From Charina bottae (lineage: Eukaryota; Chordata; Lepidosauria; Squamata; Charinaidae), in the NCBI GenBank assembly GCA_023362775.1, contig JALMGJ010000003.1:81667855-81731854 (forward strand): a stretch of DNA of 64,000 nucleotides, given 5' to 3'. Below the pieces are notes generated by a model. The model was not told where the DNA came from, did no database searches, and was given only the letters and a program-made list of their open reading frames with translations. Below are positions 1 to 11,230 of the stretch, in pieces. The position numbers and the translations under genes were made by a program. Numbering within the stretch: the stretch's first letter is position 1; each line of letters starts with the position of its first letter.

Positions 1-701
1 AACACTGGAAGTCAACTCAAGACAGCTCGCACAAGTGGCCATCAAGTGTGGCATATACCAAGGTGATGCACTGTCCCCACTGCTGTTCTGCATGGGCTTG
101 AACCCCCTCAGCCAGATTATCACAAGAACTGGACACGGATAAAAGTTCAAGAGTGGAACTACCATCATCTACATGGATGACATCAAGCTGTAAGAGTGAA
201 TGAGACATCAACTCACTGATCCACCTGACACGGATCTACAGTGAGGACATTGGGATGTCCTTCGGACTAGAGAAAGGCGGCCGGATGGTAGTAAAGAGAA
301 GGAAGATAGTTAAGACTGATGGGGTGGAACTACCAGCAGGCCACATAGCAGATATACAGACCAGCGACAAGTACCTTGGTATCCCACAGTCACATGGGAA
401 CCACGATGAGGAGGCAAGGAAGACAGCGACATTTAAGTACCACCAAAGGATAAGACAGGTCCTGAAGTGCCAGATCAATGGGAAGAACAAGATTCACGCC
501 ATCAACATGTATGCCCTGCCAGTCATCAGATACCCTGCTGGTACAGTGAGCTGACCAAGGGAGGACATGGTGGCTGCTGATGTGAAGACCCGGAAGCTCC
601 TCACAATGTATGGAGGCTTTCACCCCAAGTCCAACACCCAGAGACTGTACACCAGCTTGAAAAAGGGTGGGCAGGATCTGGTGAGTGTCAAAGCCACTGT
701 C
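1..701 (+). pseudogene. R4-type LINE reverse transcriptase, C-terminal part (broken)
   Basis: The frame reads through the end of an RT palm, with YMDDIKL encoded near 174-194, and then thumb and linker sequence ending in LNGKNKI/YALPVIRYPAG-like stretches at 470-550. Stops occur near 192 and at 552-554, the latter fitting a W-to-TGA change just before PREDMVAADVK. The frame is otherwise kept from about 255 to 701, where the insertion begins. The upstream RT fingers lie outside the window. This is a dead fragment of a mobile element. Confidence 0.75.
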
Positions 702-1065
702 AGGCAGGTGAAGACACAGGGTAGAGGCCTTACAGGTACATCTATGTCTTTTTTGGAGGGGGGGGTACCTTCGAGTCAATTTTTGACTCCTGGTGACTGC
801 CTGGACTAGTCCCTGCAGTTTTCTTGGCAAGTTTTTTTACAAGTGGTTTGCCATTGCCTCTTTTCTAGGACTGAGAGAGAGTGACTGGCCCAACGTTTTG
901 CCCAACGTTTTGCCCAACAATGTATTGGAATGTTTCCAATACATACCTTAGAATGAAAATATGTGGAAATATCCTGTTCTATCTTGTGCACACATGTTCC
1001 ATGGTCTTGCATATTGCATATTTTCTATTGTTTCACATGTTTTCATATATATACTGTATTTCTGG
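702..1065. mobile_element. Insertion into the R4 element, containing an antisense tRNA-SINE fragment
   Basis: A 25-bp direct repeat (677-701 and 1066-1090, both reading tctggtgagtg... to ...ccactgtc) brackets this 364-bp segment, a long target-site duplication typical of LINE-driven insertion. Positions about 765-905 resemble, in antisense, the body of a tRNA-derived squamate SINE (ttttcttggcaag, tggtttgccattgcctc, gagagagtgac). The remaining 905-1065 is AT-rich and I do not recognise it. The 389-bp net addition shifts the R4 reading frame by two, which matches the observed frame change. Confidence 0.6.
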
Positions 1066-1990
1066 TCTGGTGAGTGTCAAAGCCACTGTCCTGGATGAGA
1101 TCCAGAGCATCCAGGAGTACATCAGTAAGATGGAACCTAAAGATGAGCTGTTGAGAGAATGCCTGAGGCAGCAGCAGACATGGAAGGAAGATCAAGCAGA
1201 GGAAGTGCCATGGCAAGACAAGACCCTGCATGGGATGTACCATCGACAGATAGCTGAGGTGGCTGGCATTGGGAAATCCTACCAGTGGCTGGAAAGGGCT
1301 GGACTAAAAGGCAGCTCTGAGGCACTGGTCATAGCAGCACAAGAACAGGCACTAAGCACCCGATCCATAGAAGCAGGGGTCTACCACACTAGACAGGACT
1401 CAAGGTGCAGACTGTGCAGAGAGGCCTCAGAGACAGTCCAACACATAGTGGCAGGGTGTAAGATGCAGGCAGGAACAGCATACACTGAACGGCACAACCA
1501 AGTAGTTGGCATTGTGTACAGGAACATCTGCACAGCATATGGGCTAGACCCTCTGAAGTCCAGATGGGAGATTCCACAGAAGGTCGTGGAGAATGACAGG
1601 GCTAAGATCCTGTGGGACTTCCAGATCCAGACGGACAAGCAGGTACTGGCCAATTAATCAGACATTGTGGTAGTAGACAAGGACCAGAAGATAGTGGTGG
1701 TGATAGATGTAGTGGTGCCAAGTGACAGCAACATCAGGAAGAAGGAGTATGAGAAGCTGGAGAAGTACCAGCACCTGAAGGAGGAACTAGAGAGGATGTG
1801 GAAAGTGAAGGCCAAAGTGGTCCCAGTGGTAGTAGGAGCACTCGGGCCTGTGACTCCTAAGCTGGAAGAGTGGGTCCAACAGATCCCAGGAACAACATCA
1901 GAGCTCTCTATCCAGAAGAGTGCAATGCTAGATACTGCGCAGAACCCTCAAACTCCCAGGCCTCTGTTAGAGGACCCAAGGTTGAGGAAG
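1066..1990 (+). pseudogene. R4-type LINE C-terminal region: CCHC motif and restriction-like endonuclease
   Basis: After the insertion the LINE frame resumes as one long frame (about 1066-1657, then 1667-1990). It carries LHGMYHRQI and AAQEQALSTRSIEAG, then a CRLCREASETVQHIVAGC metal-binding motif. The endonuclease follows: SDIVVVD, a VVVIDVVVPSD strand and NIRKKEYEKLEKY helix, matching the PD...D...K layout of restriction-like LINE endonucleases. A TAA at 1655-1657 (Q-to-stop) breaks the frame just before the endonuclease. In the intact family this nuclease nicks the target DNA. Confidence 0.75.
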
Positions 1991-1999
1991 ACACCCATA

Positions 2000-2845
2000 G
2001 GGGTGAGAAGGGATTTTTTTTTTACTAAAGATGACCAATACTTGACTATACAATGCTTTTTAAAAAATGAGATGTACATTTTTCTCTGGTCATTTGTGGA
2101 TCTCCCAGGGTTAGTTGCTTTAGAATTTCAGTCGTAAGGTTCTGCCCTGGCAATAGGTCACCAGTGCGTCAGCCAGGAATCTTCCCCAGTTCAGCTGGAA
2201 CCTTTTCAAGACTGAAACTGTGGCTTCTGCATGAAAAGTATGTATTCACTGAGCTTTCAAGAGGACAGCCGTATTAGCCTACAGTAGAAAAAACTTAGAG
2301 GAGTTCTAGTAGCACTTTTCTGACTAACAATTTTTATTAAATGGCATAAGGCCTTTTAATAAAATTTAATACATTTTGTTAGTCGGAAAAGGTGATACCA
2401 AGCCCCTCCTGATTCTTCACTGACATACATTTGCTCACTGAAAATGCCCTCAAAAGCTATGTTTTGTGCCAGCCAGAAAAACTGACAAGGGAAAATAAAA
2501 TCCCATATCATGTTTTATTTGACCTATACAGTACCCTTAAGTTTAGAATGTTGCATACTTCTCCTGTAATCAAGTGTATACTTCACATTTTCAGATAAAA
2601 TATATTCATGAGAAGAAATATCAAGCAGCAGATAAAATTGATTTACAATTATTGTAAAACATTTTTGTACATACCTTTAAACTATGCTACCTTAGGTTGA
2701 GTGATAAAGTCCATTTAATTTTTGAATGCCACAAACATCATTCACATGTACATATGGCTTCACTTCAACTTTAAAAGGGTGGCTTTAATTATATATTATA
2801 CTGAAAATAAATAAATAAAAGGGAACTGTCAAAAGAAGCTGGGTA
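2000..2845. other. Unassigned AT-rich sequence
   Basis: No coding frame, RNA gene or recognisable repeat is visible. A short inverted A/T-rich segment around 2325-2375 (taataaaattta-type) and an (aaat) run near 2805-2820 are the only features. Confidence 0.4.
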
Positions 2846-2849
2846 AATT

Positions 2850-4010
2850 TATTCAGTTATTTATTTTACTTTACAGTTTTTATATACAGCTCAGTCACTA
2901 GCACTCTGCATTGTACACAATAAGCAAAGCCAGAAAAATAACACAAAGAGCATAATAAACAATAGTCATCCAACAGTTAGGCTATGGGCCAAAGGCCTGT
3001 TGGAGTAAGAGTCTTCAGACCATTTCTAACCAGAAAAGGAATTGAGGCCAGCTGTACTTCTTCAGGCAGAATATTCTGGGTAGAGTGAGGTGGTTATTGC
3101 CAGAAAGGCTTATTGTCCTGACCTCATGGATCTCTCAGTGCAATACAGGGATTTTCAATAATTCCTTTCTTGAGAACTGGACTGGAAATACAGAATCACA
3201 TTTGGTAGCTTTATAGATAACCATGGCATGGGTAACAGTTGCCAGAGCATAACTGGCAAACCAGAAGTTGGGTGAAGCCTCCCCCCACTCCACTGGGCCA
3301 CATCTTCCACTTGCTGTTCTAGCAGGAACTATGAGTCCAGGAGGACTCCCAAGTCACGGACTAAAATCTTTGGGAGTGAACCTGTTAAGAGCCATCACTG
3401 GTGCTGATATTCTTGGATGTTTACTAATGAAAAACTGCTTCACCTTGGTAGAATTTAATCTTGTTTCTCGCCATCCATATTCTCCCAGCCTCTAGACATG
3501 ATTTTGCAGCATCTCTAACTCAGTTCAGGATGGCAATATACTAATGAGCATCATCAGCATACTGATGAGACCTTAACCTGAATCAATGGGTAACCTCTCC
3601 CAATAGTTTCATATATGTGTTAAATAACATAGAGGTTAGGACTGAACCCTGTGGTGTCCCACACTGGAGTGACCAAGTTTCAACCACTCATCCTCTACAA
3701 CTACAAACTAGAATCACCCACTTGGGTATGAACAGAACCACAATAAAATGGTCACGCTTTCCAAACTGTGGAAGGCAGTACAAATGCCAACAAGAGGTCC
3801 TTTAAGATGAGGAAAGGGGCACTCCTCTACCCAAGTCCCAATGAAGATTTATCTAGTAGAGCAACCAAGGCTGTTTCTATTCCATGCCTGGACCTAAATC
3901 CCAATTTAAAGGGATTCAGATAATCCATTACTTCTAGGATTCTCTGTGGCTGATTTACCACCACCTTCTCAACAACCTTCCCCCTAAACGGAAGAAGTTG
4001 GAGGTAGGGC
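2850..4010 (-). mobile_element. Old L2/CR1-type LINE fragment, antisense (3' UTR plus part of RT)
   Basis: The minus strand of 3830-4010 encodes an L2-type RT piece (GKVVEKVVVNQPQRILEVMD, then YLNPFKLGFRSRHGIETALV), degenerate but clear. The lower coordinates down to a T-rich edge at 2850 fit the downstream RT and 3' UTR of the same element, with many lesions; a GVP-like segment lies antisense near 3640-3660. Its 5' continuation is at 4376-4625, separated by a sense L2 tail. Confidence 0.65.
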
Positions 4011-4011
4011 C

Positions 4012-4375
4012 AAAAAGGTATGTTATGGGTATCCCCCATTAAGAAGGTCCATCTAGTGGGTCCAAGAAGAAGGGTGTTCTCCATGGTGGCTCTCTCCCTG
4101 TGGAACATCATCCCCACAGAGATAAGACTGGCCCCCCACCTTAATACTCTTCCGAAAGGCCCTGAAGACATGGTTTTGCCAGCAGGCCTGGGGATCCCAG
4201 GTTGATGCGGAGCCCATCACATGTTTGAATGTATTGTTGTCACCAGGGGGGTGGGGGTGTAATGGGTTTTGTATTTGAGGTTTTATTTCTGCAAGCTGCC
4301 CAGAGTCACTAAGAGTGAGTTGGGCAGCCATATAAATTTATTTAATAAAGAAATAAATAAATAAAGAAATGCCTC
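4012..4375 (+). mobile_element. L2/CR1-type LINE 3' end, sense, inserted in the antisense copy
   Basis: Sense-strand sequence matches the last part of the L2 ORF and 3' UTR seen complete at 53900-54301: a VHLVGPRRRVFSMVALSLWN-like frame, then a ctgcccagagtcactaagag motif and a terminal (aaataaat) tract at 4343-4372. It interrupts the antisense L2 between its LLKE-type and GKVVEKVV-type RT segments, so it is younger than the 2850-4625 copy. Exact target duplication not identified. Confidence 0.65.
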
Positions 4376-4625
4376 CTTTAGAAGAGGATGAATCACTGCC
4401 ACTTTCTGATGTGGTGGCATAACAACTTCCCTCAAAGAAGCATTAACCATCTCCCAAATCGGCCACTGCACCTTGCCTTAATGCCTGAAGGATGTGAATC
4501 AAGTTTAAAGATGACAAAGCTCATTCTACAGAGAACCTCATCCCCTTCCCCAAGTTCTATAACGTTAAAAACTTTTTGTTCACTTCACTTGGATCTGCCC
4601 AACTGCCATAGAAATCAGAGCTAAT
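4376..4625 (-). mobile_element. Antisense L2 fragment, 5' continuation of 2850-4010
   Basis: The minus strand reads IWEMVNASLREVVMPPHQ then KVAVIHPLLKEA, matching the L2 RT N-terminal stretch that is INSSLSEGVFPAAFKEALVH in the intact copy. It joins conceptually to the GKVVEKVV segment on the other side of the sense insertion at 4012-4375. Confidence 0.65.
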
Positions 4626-5500
4626 ATGAAAAACTTATCTGCAGAAAAGCTACAAAATCATCTGAATGGCCTGCAAATTTTCTCACCCCTTCCCCAAAAG
4701 TATCTAGGTTACCCTGAGTTAGATTATCATTTGAGAGTTTGTGGATTCAGTAAACAGAGAAAGGCTGATACTACACAGCTCATATACTCACTTAATAGGT
4801 TCAAATGTGAGTTTGTACCACAGCTTTAGTCATGTTCATTTTTGGTTTTATGCCATTATCACTGTAGGCACCTTCTCAAGGAAGCTACCAGTGAGCTACT
4901 GGAGAATGGCTCTGCTTGGCCACTCTCCAATCACCAATCTCATCCAGTGTCTGGGTTCACTACATATTCCAGATATCTACCAACAGTGAGACAGAGCTGC
5001 CAGCCAAATTGCCAAGAAAATCCCCAAGAAACCTTTGGAAATTAAGGAGAACCACCAGGCACCTGGAGTAGACTGTTTAATAGCTCCTCTACCCTTGCAG
5101 AGGTTCAGGGAAGCTACAATCCACAGTTTGACCAGAAAGCAAAAGACAGTTGCTATTGTTCTCTAGATCCAGATCACATATTACCTACTATGAAGTAAAG
5201 GATAGACCAAGCTTGTAACTGCCTATAGCATCAAAGCTACAGTTACATGTGCCAAACCCATAGTTGTCACAGAAGTCACAAGCCATCCTAAAATTTTCTC
5301 CTAGGGTATGGAGGTTTCAATCATCCCAAACCACAAGCCTCAGATACACCAACACCATCCCCCAAGCTGAGGTCCAAGAGCTCATGCTGGGCAGCTAGTC
5401 AGTCAGCACACCAGCATGCAAGAACTCGCAACCAGTCACCTCCGGGGCAGTGCTATTGGTTACTGCAATGCTGCCATGGACGATCATAGCAGCCCTCCTA
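4626..5500. other. Unassigned sequence
   Basis: Short open frames here do not match anything I recognise and lack coding character. No RNA gene or repeat structure seen. It could hold further decayed LINE sequence, since it adjoins an antisense L2. Confidence 0.35.
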
Positions 5501-5814
5501 TCTCTACTGTGAGAAGATGCACCACATTCTATATCTGCCTATGAATACACAGTTCATTAAGCTATTCATATACCATTCAGTAAGCTAAAACAAGTGCATA
5601 GTTTGCAAACAATTCATTAGTCTTGATGGGATTTAATAAGTTTCTAAGTAAAAGTTCAGCAGAGACTTAATTGCAATATACAAATCAGGAGAGAAAAATC
5701 CAGTTTGCCAGTTAAATGTATTTATTCAATTTTGAAGGTGGGAAGCATAAATAATTTCCAAAAGTAACTCTTCAGCAGGCACCGTTGTCTCGTGCTGCAA
5801 AACCTTGGTACTTC
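5501..5814 (+). repeat. Copy 1 of a 314-bp duplicated block
   Basis: This segment (from gagaagatgcaccacattct through cgtgctgcaaaacctt) is repeated almost base for base at 7266-7579 in the same orientation, about 1.77 kb apart. Only a handful of substitutions are seen. Neither copy shows TG...CA ends, terminal inverted repeats or coding potential, so it is either a local segmental duplication or two copies of an unclassified repeat. Confidence 0.9.
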
Positions 5815-6584
5815 GCAAGCGGATTTCTACTGATTTATGAAAGTATTTACTAAAACAAACACTTTCATTCCTCATTTCACACTCACAGGTCTGAAACCAG
5901 AGAGGTAATTATGTAGAGTTTGAATAGAATGAATTAAGTCTTGTGGTTTCTCCTGATCCTGGGAAGAGAGAAATGGCACACCAGAACTACAGTATGCTAA
6001 CTGAAAACACTTTTTGTTTTTACAGGCAGGCATTTGGTCTGACCAGGCTGTTATTCTACTTTGATTTTCCTTGTTGCTCCTGATTGTGTTTGATTTCCTT
6101 TTAGCTGCAATGTTTTAAAATATGCTGTTAATCATTACAGGATTTCTAAATGCAGTTAGAAGATATGCACCCAGAAAATACACAAATCAACAAACAAACC
6201 TGTCAGTGTGCAAATATGAAATATGTAATGGAAGCAAATATGTGGTCAAAGTGGGAAAAAATAAGACGGTGTCTGAAATTATATAAAATAATTTTTATGT
6301 GAGTCCATGGCTTGTTCAAGAAACCTCAGTAAAAGAAAAATGTGTAATAGAAAAACATTATTCATCCCCTTCTCCATCTCATGATGACAAGCTAAGTTCA
6401 AGAGCCCTCTGAAAATGAAGCAGAATATGAGTAGCTTTTTTTTTTTTTGGCAGGGAAAGAAATGGTTTGAAAAACTGGAGGACAGATTTCAATAATATTT
6501 GGTGCAACATGAAAAAAAGGATGACATCACATTATTTATTCCCATAATTTCATCTTGCCAGAGACAAGATGGAACCTTGGGGGG
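5815..6584. other. Unassigned AT-rich sequence between the duplicated blocks
   Basis: No coding region recognised. A T-run at 6438-6450 is the only simple-sequence feature. Confidence 0.35.
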
Positions 6585-6885
6585 TGATGGGTGTCAAATT
6601 ATGCATATGTGACCCCACTGCTGTGTAAACTGCACTGATTACCAGCTGGTTTCCAGGTGCAATTCAAGGTGCTGGTTATTACCTTTAAAGCCCTTCATGG
6701 CATACAGTCTGGCTATCTGAGGGCCTGCTTATCTTCAATTATTTCTGCCCACCTTCAGCACACTCAAGCAGGGTGGATGCAATTAAATGATGTCATTGTG
6801 CAGACCTCCTCTGTTGTAGCATCTGCCCTCTGGAATGGTGTCCCCCCCTTAGAGATTCTTGTGGATTTGTCTTTCAGGTAAAAAT
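6585..6885 (+). mobile_element. L2/CR1-type LINE ORF 3' fragment
   Basis: The plus strand encodes the conserved C-terminal L2 stretch VQFKVLVITFKALHGIQSGY (complete copies read the same around 53780-53830), followed by a degraded ALWNGVPPLEI block. It is 5'-truncated near 6600 and lacks a clear 3' tail. Many in-frame lesions make it non-functional. Confidence 0.7.
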
Positions 6886-7265
6886 AATATTTAAAAAAAA
6901 AAATCTGATTTCAAAATCAATTTGCTATGAATTTTCAAACGTTTATTGCTACGTGCCCTGTGGAGCTCTTTGATAAATACTGTACTCCAGTTATACATTC
7001 TGTGTATCAAGTCAAGCTGTTGATTCTTCCAGTTTCCTTAGGTTCCTTGTCTAGGACAACCTCCCAGCTTTAGACAGGTTAAGTTGACTACCAAATGTAC
7101 AAAACTAACATATTGAATTCTTGGAATTCCGGCTAAAAAATTATCTTCCGTTTAGCTCAGGTTTCTTTCCTTCTGAAAAATAATTTTACAAAATGGAATA
7201 GTATACAGATATTTTCACCTAACTAACAAATAATTAAACCCATATAATCCAGTTTAGTCAAAGGA

Positions 7266-7579
7266 TCTCTACAGTGAGAAGATGCACCACATTCTATATC
7301 TGCCTATGAATACACAGTTCATTAAGCTATTAATATACCATTCAGTAAGCTAAAACAAGTGTATAGTTTGCAAACAATTCATTAGTCTTGATGGGATTTA
7401 ATAAGTTCCTAAGTAAAAGTTCAGCAGAGACTTAATTGCAATATACAAATCAGGAGAGAAAAATCCAGTTTGCCAGTTAAATGTATTTATTCAATTTTGA
7501 AGGTGGGAAGCATAAATAATTTCCAAAAGTAACTCTTCAGCAGGCACCATTGTCTCGTGCTGCAAAACCTTCGTACTTC
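7266..7579 (+). repeat. Copy 2 of the 314-bp duplicated block
   Basis: Near-identical to 5501-5814. The boundaries are sharp: the left flank diverges before tctctac and the right flank diverges after gtacttc. See the entry for copy 1. Confidence 0.9.
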
Positions 7580-7682
7580 TGATCAGATGAGCAAGGTATG
7601 AGAAAATGTGGAATCTAATTAAGCCTGTTAATGAATTAGGGCTACCATTCCTGGGCTGCAAAAATGCTGACAACCACTAGAT

Positions 7683-7899
7683 TAGGGGTGGGCAACGTCA
7701 GGCTCCCGCCCGCAAACCCCTCCCCTTCCACACGATTGGCTCCCGCCTGCAAACCCTGCCCCCCAGTGCTTGTGATTGGCTCCCGCCCACAAACTCCGGC
7801 CCCCGGTCTGCGGAAATCCCAGAAACCCCCCCACCCCCCCCAGTCCCCGGTTATAAATATCCAAATGGCCCTTGGCAGAAAAAAGGTTCCCCACCCCTG
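7683..7899. mobile_element. Non-autonomous hAT-type element (MITE), 217 bp
   Basis: Perfect 8-bp target duplications, cactagat at 7675-7682 and 7900-7907, flank terminal inverted repeats (taggggtgggcaac at the left; the right end is the complement of caggggtggggaacc). An 8-bp duplication with CAGGG-type ends is the hAT signature. The interior is C-rich and contains three imperfect direct copies of a block reading ggctcccgccc.caaac. No transposase is encoded, so mobility depended on one in trans. Confidence 0.85.
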
Positions 7900-8098
7900 C
7901 ACTAGATGATAGGAAAGGGTTAGAATTTTCTGTATTTCTTGCTGCCATCTAATGACTAGAGTTTTACTTCCATGATATGGTAGACCTGAAAGAATGATGA
8001 ACAACAACAATAGTGAAATTGATTTATTTGTGACACCAATAAAATCAAAAGTAAAGTAACATTTCATAAGATTTAAACAACAAAGATTATAAATTGTA

Positions 8099-8332
8099 AA
8101 AAAAAGGTAAAGGTTTCCCCCCGCACATTTGTGCAGTCGTGTCCGACTCTAGGGGCCAGTGCTCATCTCCGTTTGTTAGCCGAAGAGCCAGCGTTGTCTG
8201 AAGATGCTTCCACGGTCATGTGGCCGCATGACGCACATGGAACGCTGTTACCTACCCACCAAAGTGGTACCTATTAATCTACTTGCATTTGCATGCTTTC
8301 TAATTGCTAGGTTGGTAAGAGCTGGAGCTAGT
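8099..8332 (-). mobile_element. Sauria-type tRNA SINE, 5'-truncated
   Basis: The minus strand matches the body and tail of the complete copies at 16418-16749 and 25325-25663, but the tRNA-like head is missing. Flanking aaattgta at 8091-8098 and 8333-8340 is the probable target duplication. The tail end carries gtgtccgactctagggg in plus orientation, complementary to the BovB-like gagtcggacacgac. Confidence 0.8.
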
Positions 8333-8340
8333 AAATTGTA

Positions 8341-9877
8341 CAAAACTCTAAATTAATTAAGTACACCTATTTCAGATGATTTTATGCTTAATTAACTTGT
8401 GAATAACAGGGTCTGAATCCTAATCAAGGGACAAAGTATATCCAAAGCTAAGAACTCTCTCAATAAAATCAGTAAGTGGCTGGATTACTCCATTCTGGGT
8501 CCATCATCCAGATTCCTGCTTAACCTGATCCTTGGAATCTGAAGGCTATTCTTCCTAAGTAAAGAAATCATCCCCTTTATGTAGGTAAAATTTGAAAGTA
8601 GATTGTCATGACTGAACAGTGATGCAACAACTTTTCAATTGATTTTTCAATGTTTTCAAGGCATCTGTTGTCTTTTATCTTTCCAATAACTGAATTATTT
8701 TCATGTGCGTAAATGAACAATCTGAATATCACTCTTGACTTTCATTTTGAATTATGCACTGAGCATGTTATTTCTATTTCTTATTATCTATGATGTAACT
8801 TTCTGCAAAACTGATTGAATTATCAATCTATTTGCCTTAAGCTATCAAATAAAGCATAAAAATAAAGTCTGGAGCACAGTTTTTCTAATGCAAATTTAAA
8901 ACTGGAAAATGGGATTTACTAGAAGATCCAATTATTATGAAATAAACTAAAAGAAGCTAAGAAAGTGAAACATTGACTAATAGATTTACCTGTAGAACAA
9001 TCTATTTTGTTTTATTTTTAATAAAAAAGAAAGATCATTGTGAAGGTTAACCATGTCTTAAAGGAAAATAGTGCTGAACATAAAAAATGAATTTAAAGGA
9101 AAAAAATTGCACAGCTTGTATATACTTTACTGGTTTGGTAAGAAAAATCCTGATTAGTCAATAGCCATCTTATTAAGCCCTGAAAAGCTAAAATGTAATT
9201 AAGGATAAAGTTGCATAACATTTTTTTTCAGGTTAACAGTAACTTTGAAGTGTCTTCATAATGGAATCCAGTAGAATTCATATCCAGAAATAAAAAAAAA
9301 GAGCACTAGTTCCTCAACTGTGGAGGAATACCATGAGTTTCTTAATTACAAGAGTGCTTTGCAATAACTGCTAAGTTTATCTAGCAAGACTGTTCCTACG
9401 GTTTAAAATGTTAAGTGAAGGCTTTTTGAGCTCTAACTTTTCAACCCTCAAACTAAACGTGACCCAAAACACACTTTTTCTCTCGAACTCCACGATTCTA
9501 GATAGCAGAAACAGAGAAACATCTTTTATCGTAATGGAACTGCCAGGGGTTCAACAGAGCTCTGTTCCCCACATATCCCATTCACATTGTCTGCCATAAG
9601 AAAGGAAGAGATAGGACATTCTGCAGGCACTATTGCAGATGTCTAAGAAAAAAACAACTTTTTTTTCATGCAATCTTTATCATTCCAAAGAAGGTACAGT
9701 CAAGAAAACAGAATTTTGATGATTCCCAGGATATGCTTATTTTTTGTTCCCTACATTGGATTTATGAATTCCTCTTAATATTACTAACCCCTCTGGCCAG
9801 TAATTTGGCTCAGCAGATCACCACTGATCAACTGTCCTGAATTCTCCTAAGGACAGCACATGCTTGAAGAAATAAGG
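8341..9877. other. Unassigned AT-rich sequence
   Basis: No gene or repeat recognised. A short frame around 9408-9599 has no family resemblance that I can name and is probably chance. Confidence 0.35.
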
Positions 9878-10120
9878 CAGTGCTTTCCAAAGTCCCGCCG
9901 TTGGCGACACACCAACAGCGGCAGCGGCGCACACATCGTTGTCATCTTGCACGGCGGCGGCGGCCTCATGTGTCATGCTAAAACCTGGAAGCGCTGATGG
10001 CGCGCCGCTGCCGCCGCTGCCACCACATGTGCCGCAGCGCCGCCGGTGACGCGCCATCAGCACTTCCGGGTTTTGTTGCGACATTCTAATGTGTCGTGAC
10101 ACACAGTTTGGAAAGCTATG
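9878..10120 (+). mobile_element. GC-rich hAT-type MITE, copy 1
   Basis: Begins CAGTGCTTTCCAAA and ends TTTGGAAAGCTATG, imperfect inverted termini shared with the copies at 21920-22179 and 30346-30615. Flanks aaataagg (9870-9877) and aacttagg (10121-10128) look like an aged 8-bp target duplication with two mismatches. The interior is dense in CGG/CCG and CpG, unlike the AT-rich surroundings. No transposase ORF. Confidence 0.8.
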
Positions 10121-10294
10121 AACTTAGGGTTTGGCAGAAGGAGTTGGGGGGAGGGGGCAATTTTGTACTATTATTTAGTACAATGTGAACAGCAAACATA
10201 ACATTTTTGTGCCATGTCTGCTTATGCATTTAAGTGTGGAGAATTTGCTTGAAACCCTAACTGTAAAATGTAGCAGGATGCTTCCTACTTACAG

Positions 10295-10301
10295 TATGTA
10301 T

Positions 10302-10336
<35 letters not shown>

Positions 10337-10420
10337 TATTTCTAACTTATATCACCGCCCATCTCCCCCCATTTCCGGAGGGGACTCTGGGCGGCTATTA
10401 TTACAGAATTACTGAATGAT
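10295..10420 (-). mobile_element. L2 3' tail with (ATTT)n microsatellite, antisense
   Basis: An (attt)n tract at about 10298-10336 directly abuts caccgcccatctcccccc...ggggactctgggcgg, the reverse complement of the L2 3' end (ccgcccagagtccct...gggagatgggcgg) seen at 29595-29625 and 54226-54260. The microsatellite is therefore the extended LINE tail. Confidence 0.75.
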
Positions 10421-10884
10421 TCGTGCATTCATGATCAATGTGAATGAGTGCAAGACGGCAGCCTGGAAGTGTGTTGTGTTCAGAGGGGCTTGCTGAGTTT
10501 GTTTGTTTTTTGAGGTTTGGATGCTGTCTTTTAGTTTTTCTGTAAATTATTGTTATGTTTACTCACCTGTAACCACAGCATACTGGGAGCTCCTTACAGT
10601 GATGTGGTGCCGCAGAGCTACTCTTGCGGCCATTTGTACAGCCGCTGGGTTCCCGCTGGTGAGAGGGGCGATGGATTGCTGTAGTGGCAGGATGGCAAGA
10701 AGAGACTGATGATGGTGGTGCCAGCTGGAGGCCTCAGCAGAGGCAGAGGCTGGAATCCCAGGGGCTGTTGGAATCATCTCAGCACCAGATCCAGAGGGGC
10801 AGAGTCGGAGGACCAGCAAGCCTGAGACCCAGTGCCTAGAGTGGCTGAAGCTGTGCAGGTCTGTGCTGGGCCAGCGGGCCAGAG

Positions 10885-11230
10885 TTTGAAATCAGAGCAG
10901 TATGGGGTGCCTCAAGGCTTGACGCTGTCCCCTTTCCTGGACCATTCTCAACCACTGGGTGAAGTCATCCACCAGTTCAGGGTGCTGTATCATCAGTATG
11001 TTGATGATTCCCAACTTTACACCTCCACCCTGAGCAGCAAAGGTAAAGCTGTCAATGTATTGACCCAGTGCCTGGAGGCTGTTTGGGTCTGGATGGGGCA
11101 GAACAGACTTTGGTTCAATCCTAACAAGACTGAGTGGCTGCGGCTGTTTGGACCCCCTGGGTCGGGGATGTCACCATCTTTGGTCTTGGATGGGGCTGCA
11201 TTTCCCCAGTCAAGACTCGCACGCAACTAG
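10885..11230 (+). pseudogene. L2/CR1-type reverse transcriptase fragment
   Basis: The frame carries a YGVPQGLTLSPFL motif (RT block 4), LGEVIHQFRVLYHQYVDDSQ with an intact catalytic YVDD, and a C-terminal WMGQNRLWFNPNKTEWLRLF block, colinear with the L2 ORF at 51165-54119. It differs from that copy at many residues and is truncated at both ends, so it is an older or different L2 lineage. Dead fragment. Confidence 0.8.

Larger units (their letters stand above)
1..1995 (+). mobile_element. R4/Rex6-type LINE, 5'-truncated by window edge, decayed
   Basis: This is the 3' two thirds of a non-LTR retrotransposon whose protein has an RT followed by a cysteine motif and a restriction-like endonuclease, the order typical of R4/Dong/Rex6-type LINEs. 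The sequence shows an RT catalytic YMDD at about 174-185, a CRLC...H...C motif near 1402-1450, and a PD-(D/E)xK-like segment near 1661-1790. It is interrupted at 702-1065 by an insertion. The clade assignment rests on my memory of the family and is likely but not proven. The R4-like homology fades near 1990, just before a T-run. Confidence 0.8.

Noticed and set aside
881..1657. 258-codon gene starting in the insertion
   Set aside because: The first 60 residues come from the AT-rich insert; the remainder is the R4 protein, so the apparent start is accidental.
5501..7579. LTR retrotransposon with 314-bp LTRs
   Set aside because: The blocks lack TG...CA ends, target duplications, primer-binding site and any coding sequence between them.
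9818..10102. 94-codon minus-strand frame with Gly/Ala-rich protein
   Set aside because: It lies inside the GC-rich MITE and owes its length to CGG composition. Likewise 21903-22163 and 30317-30715.
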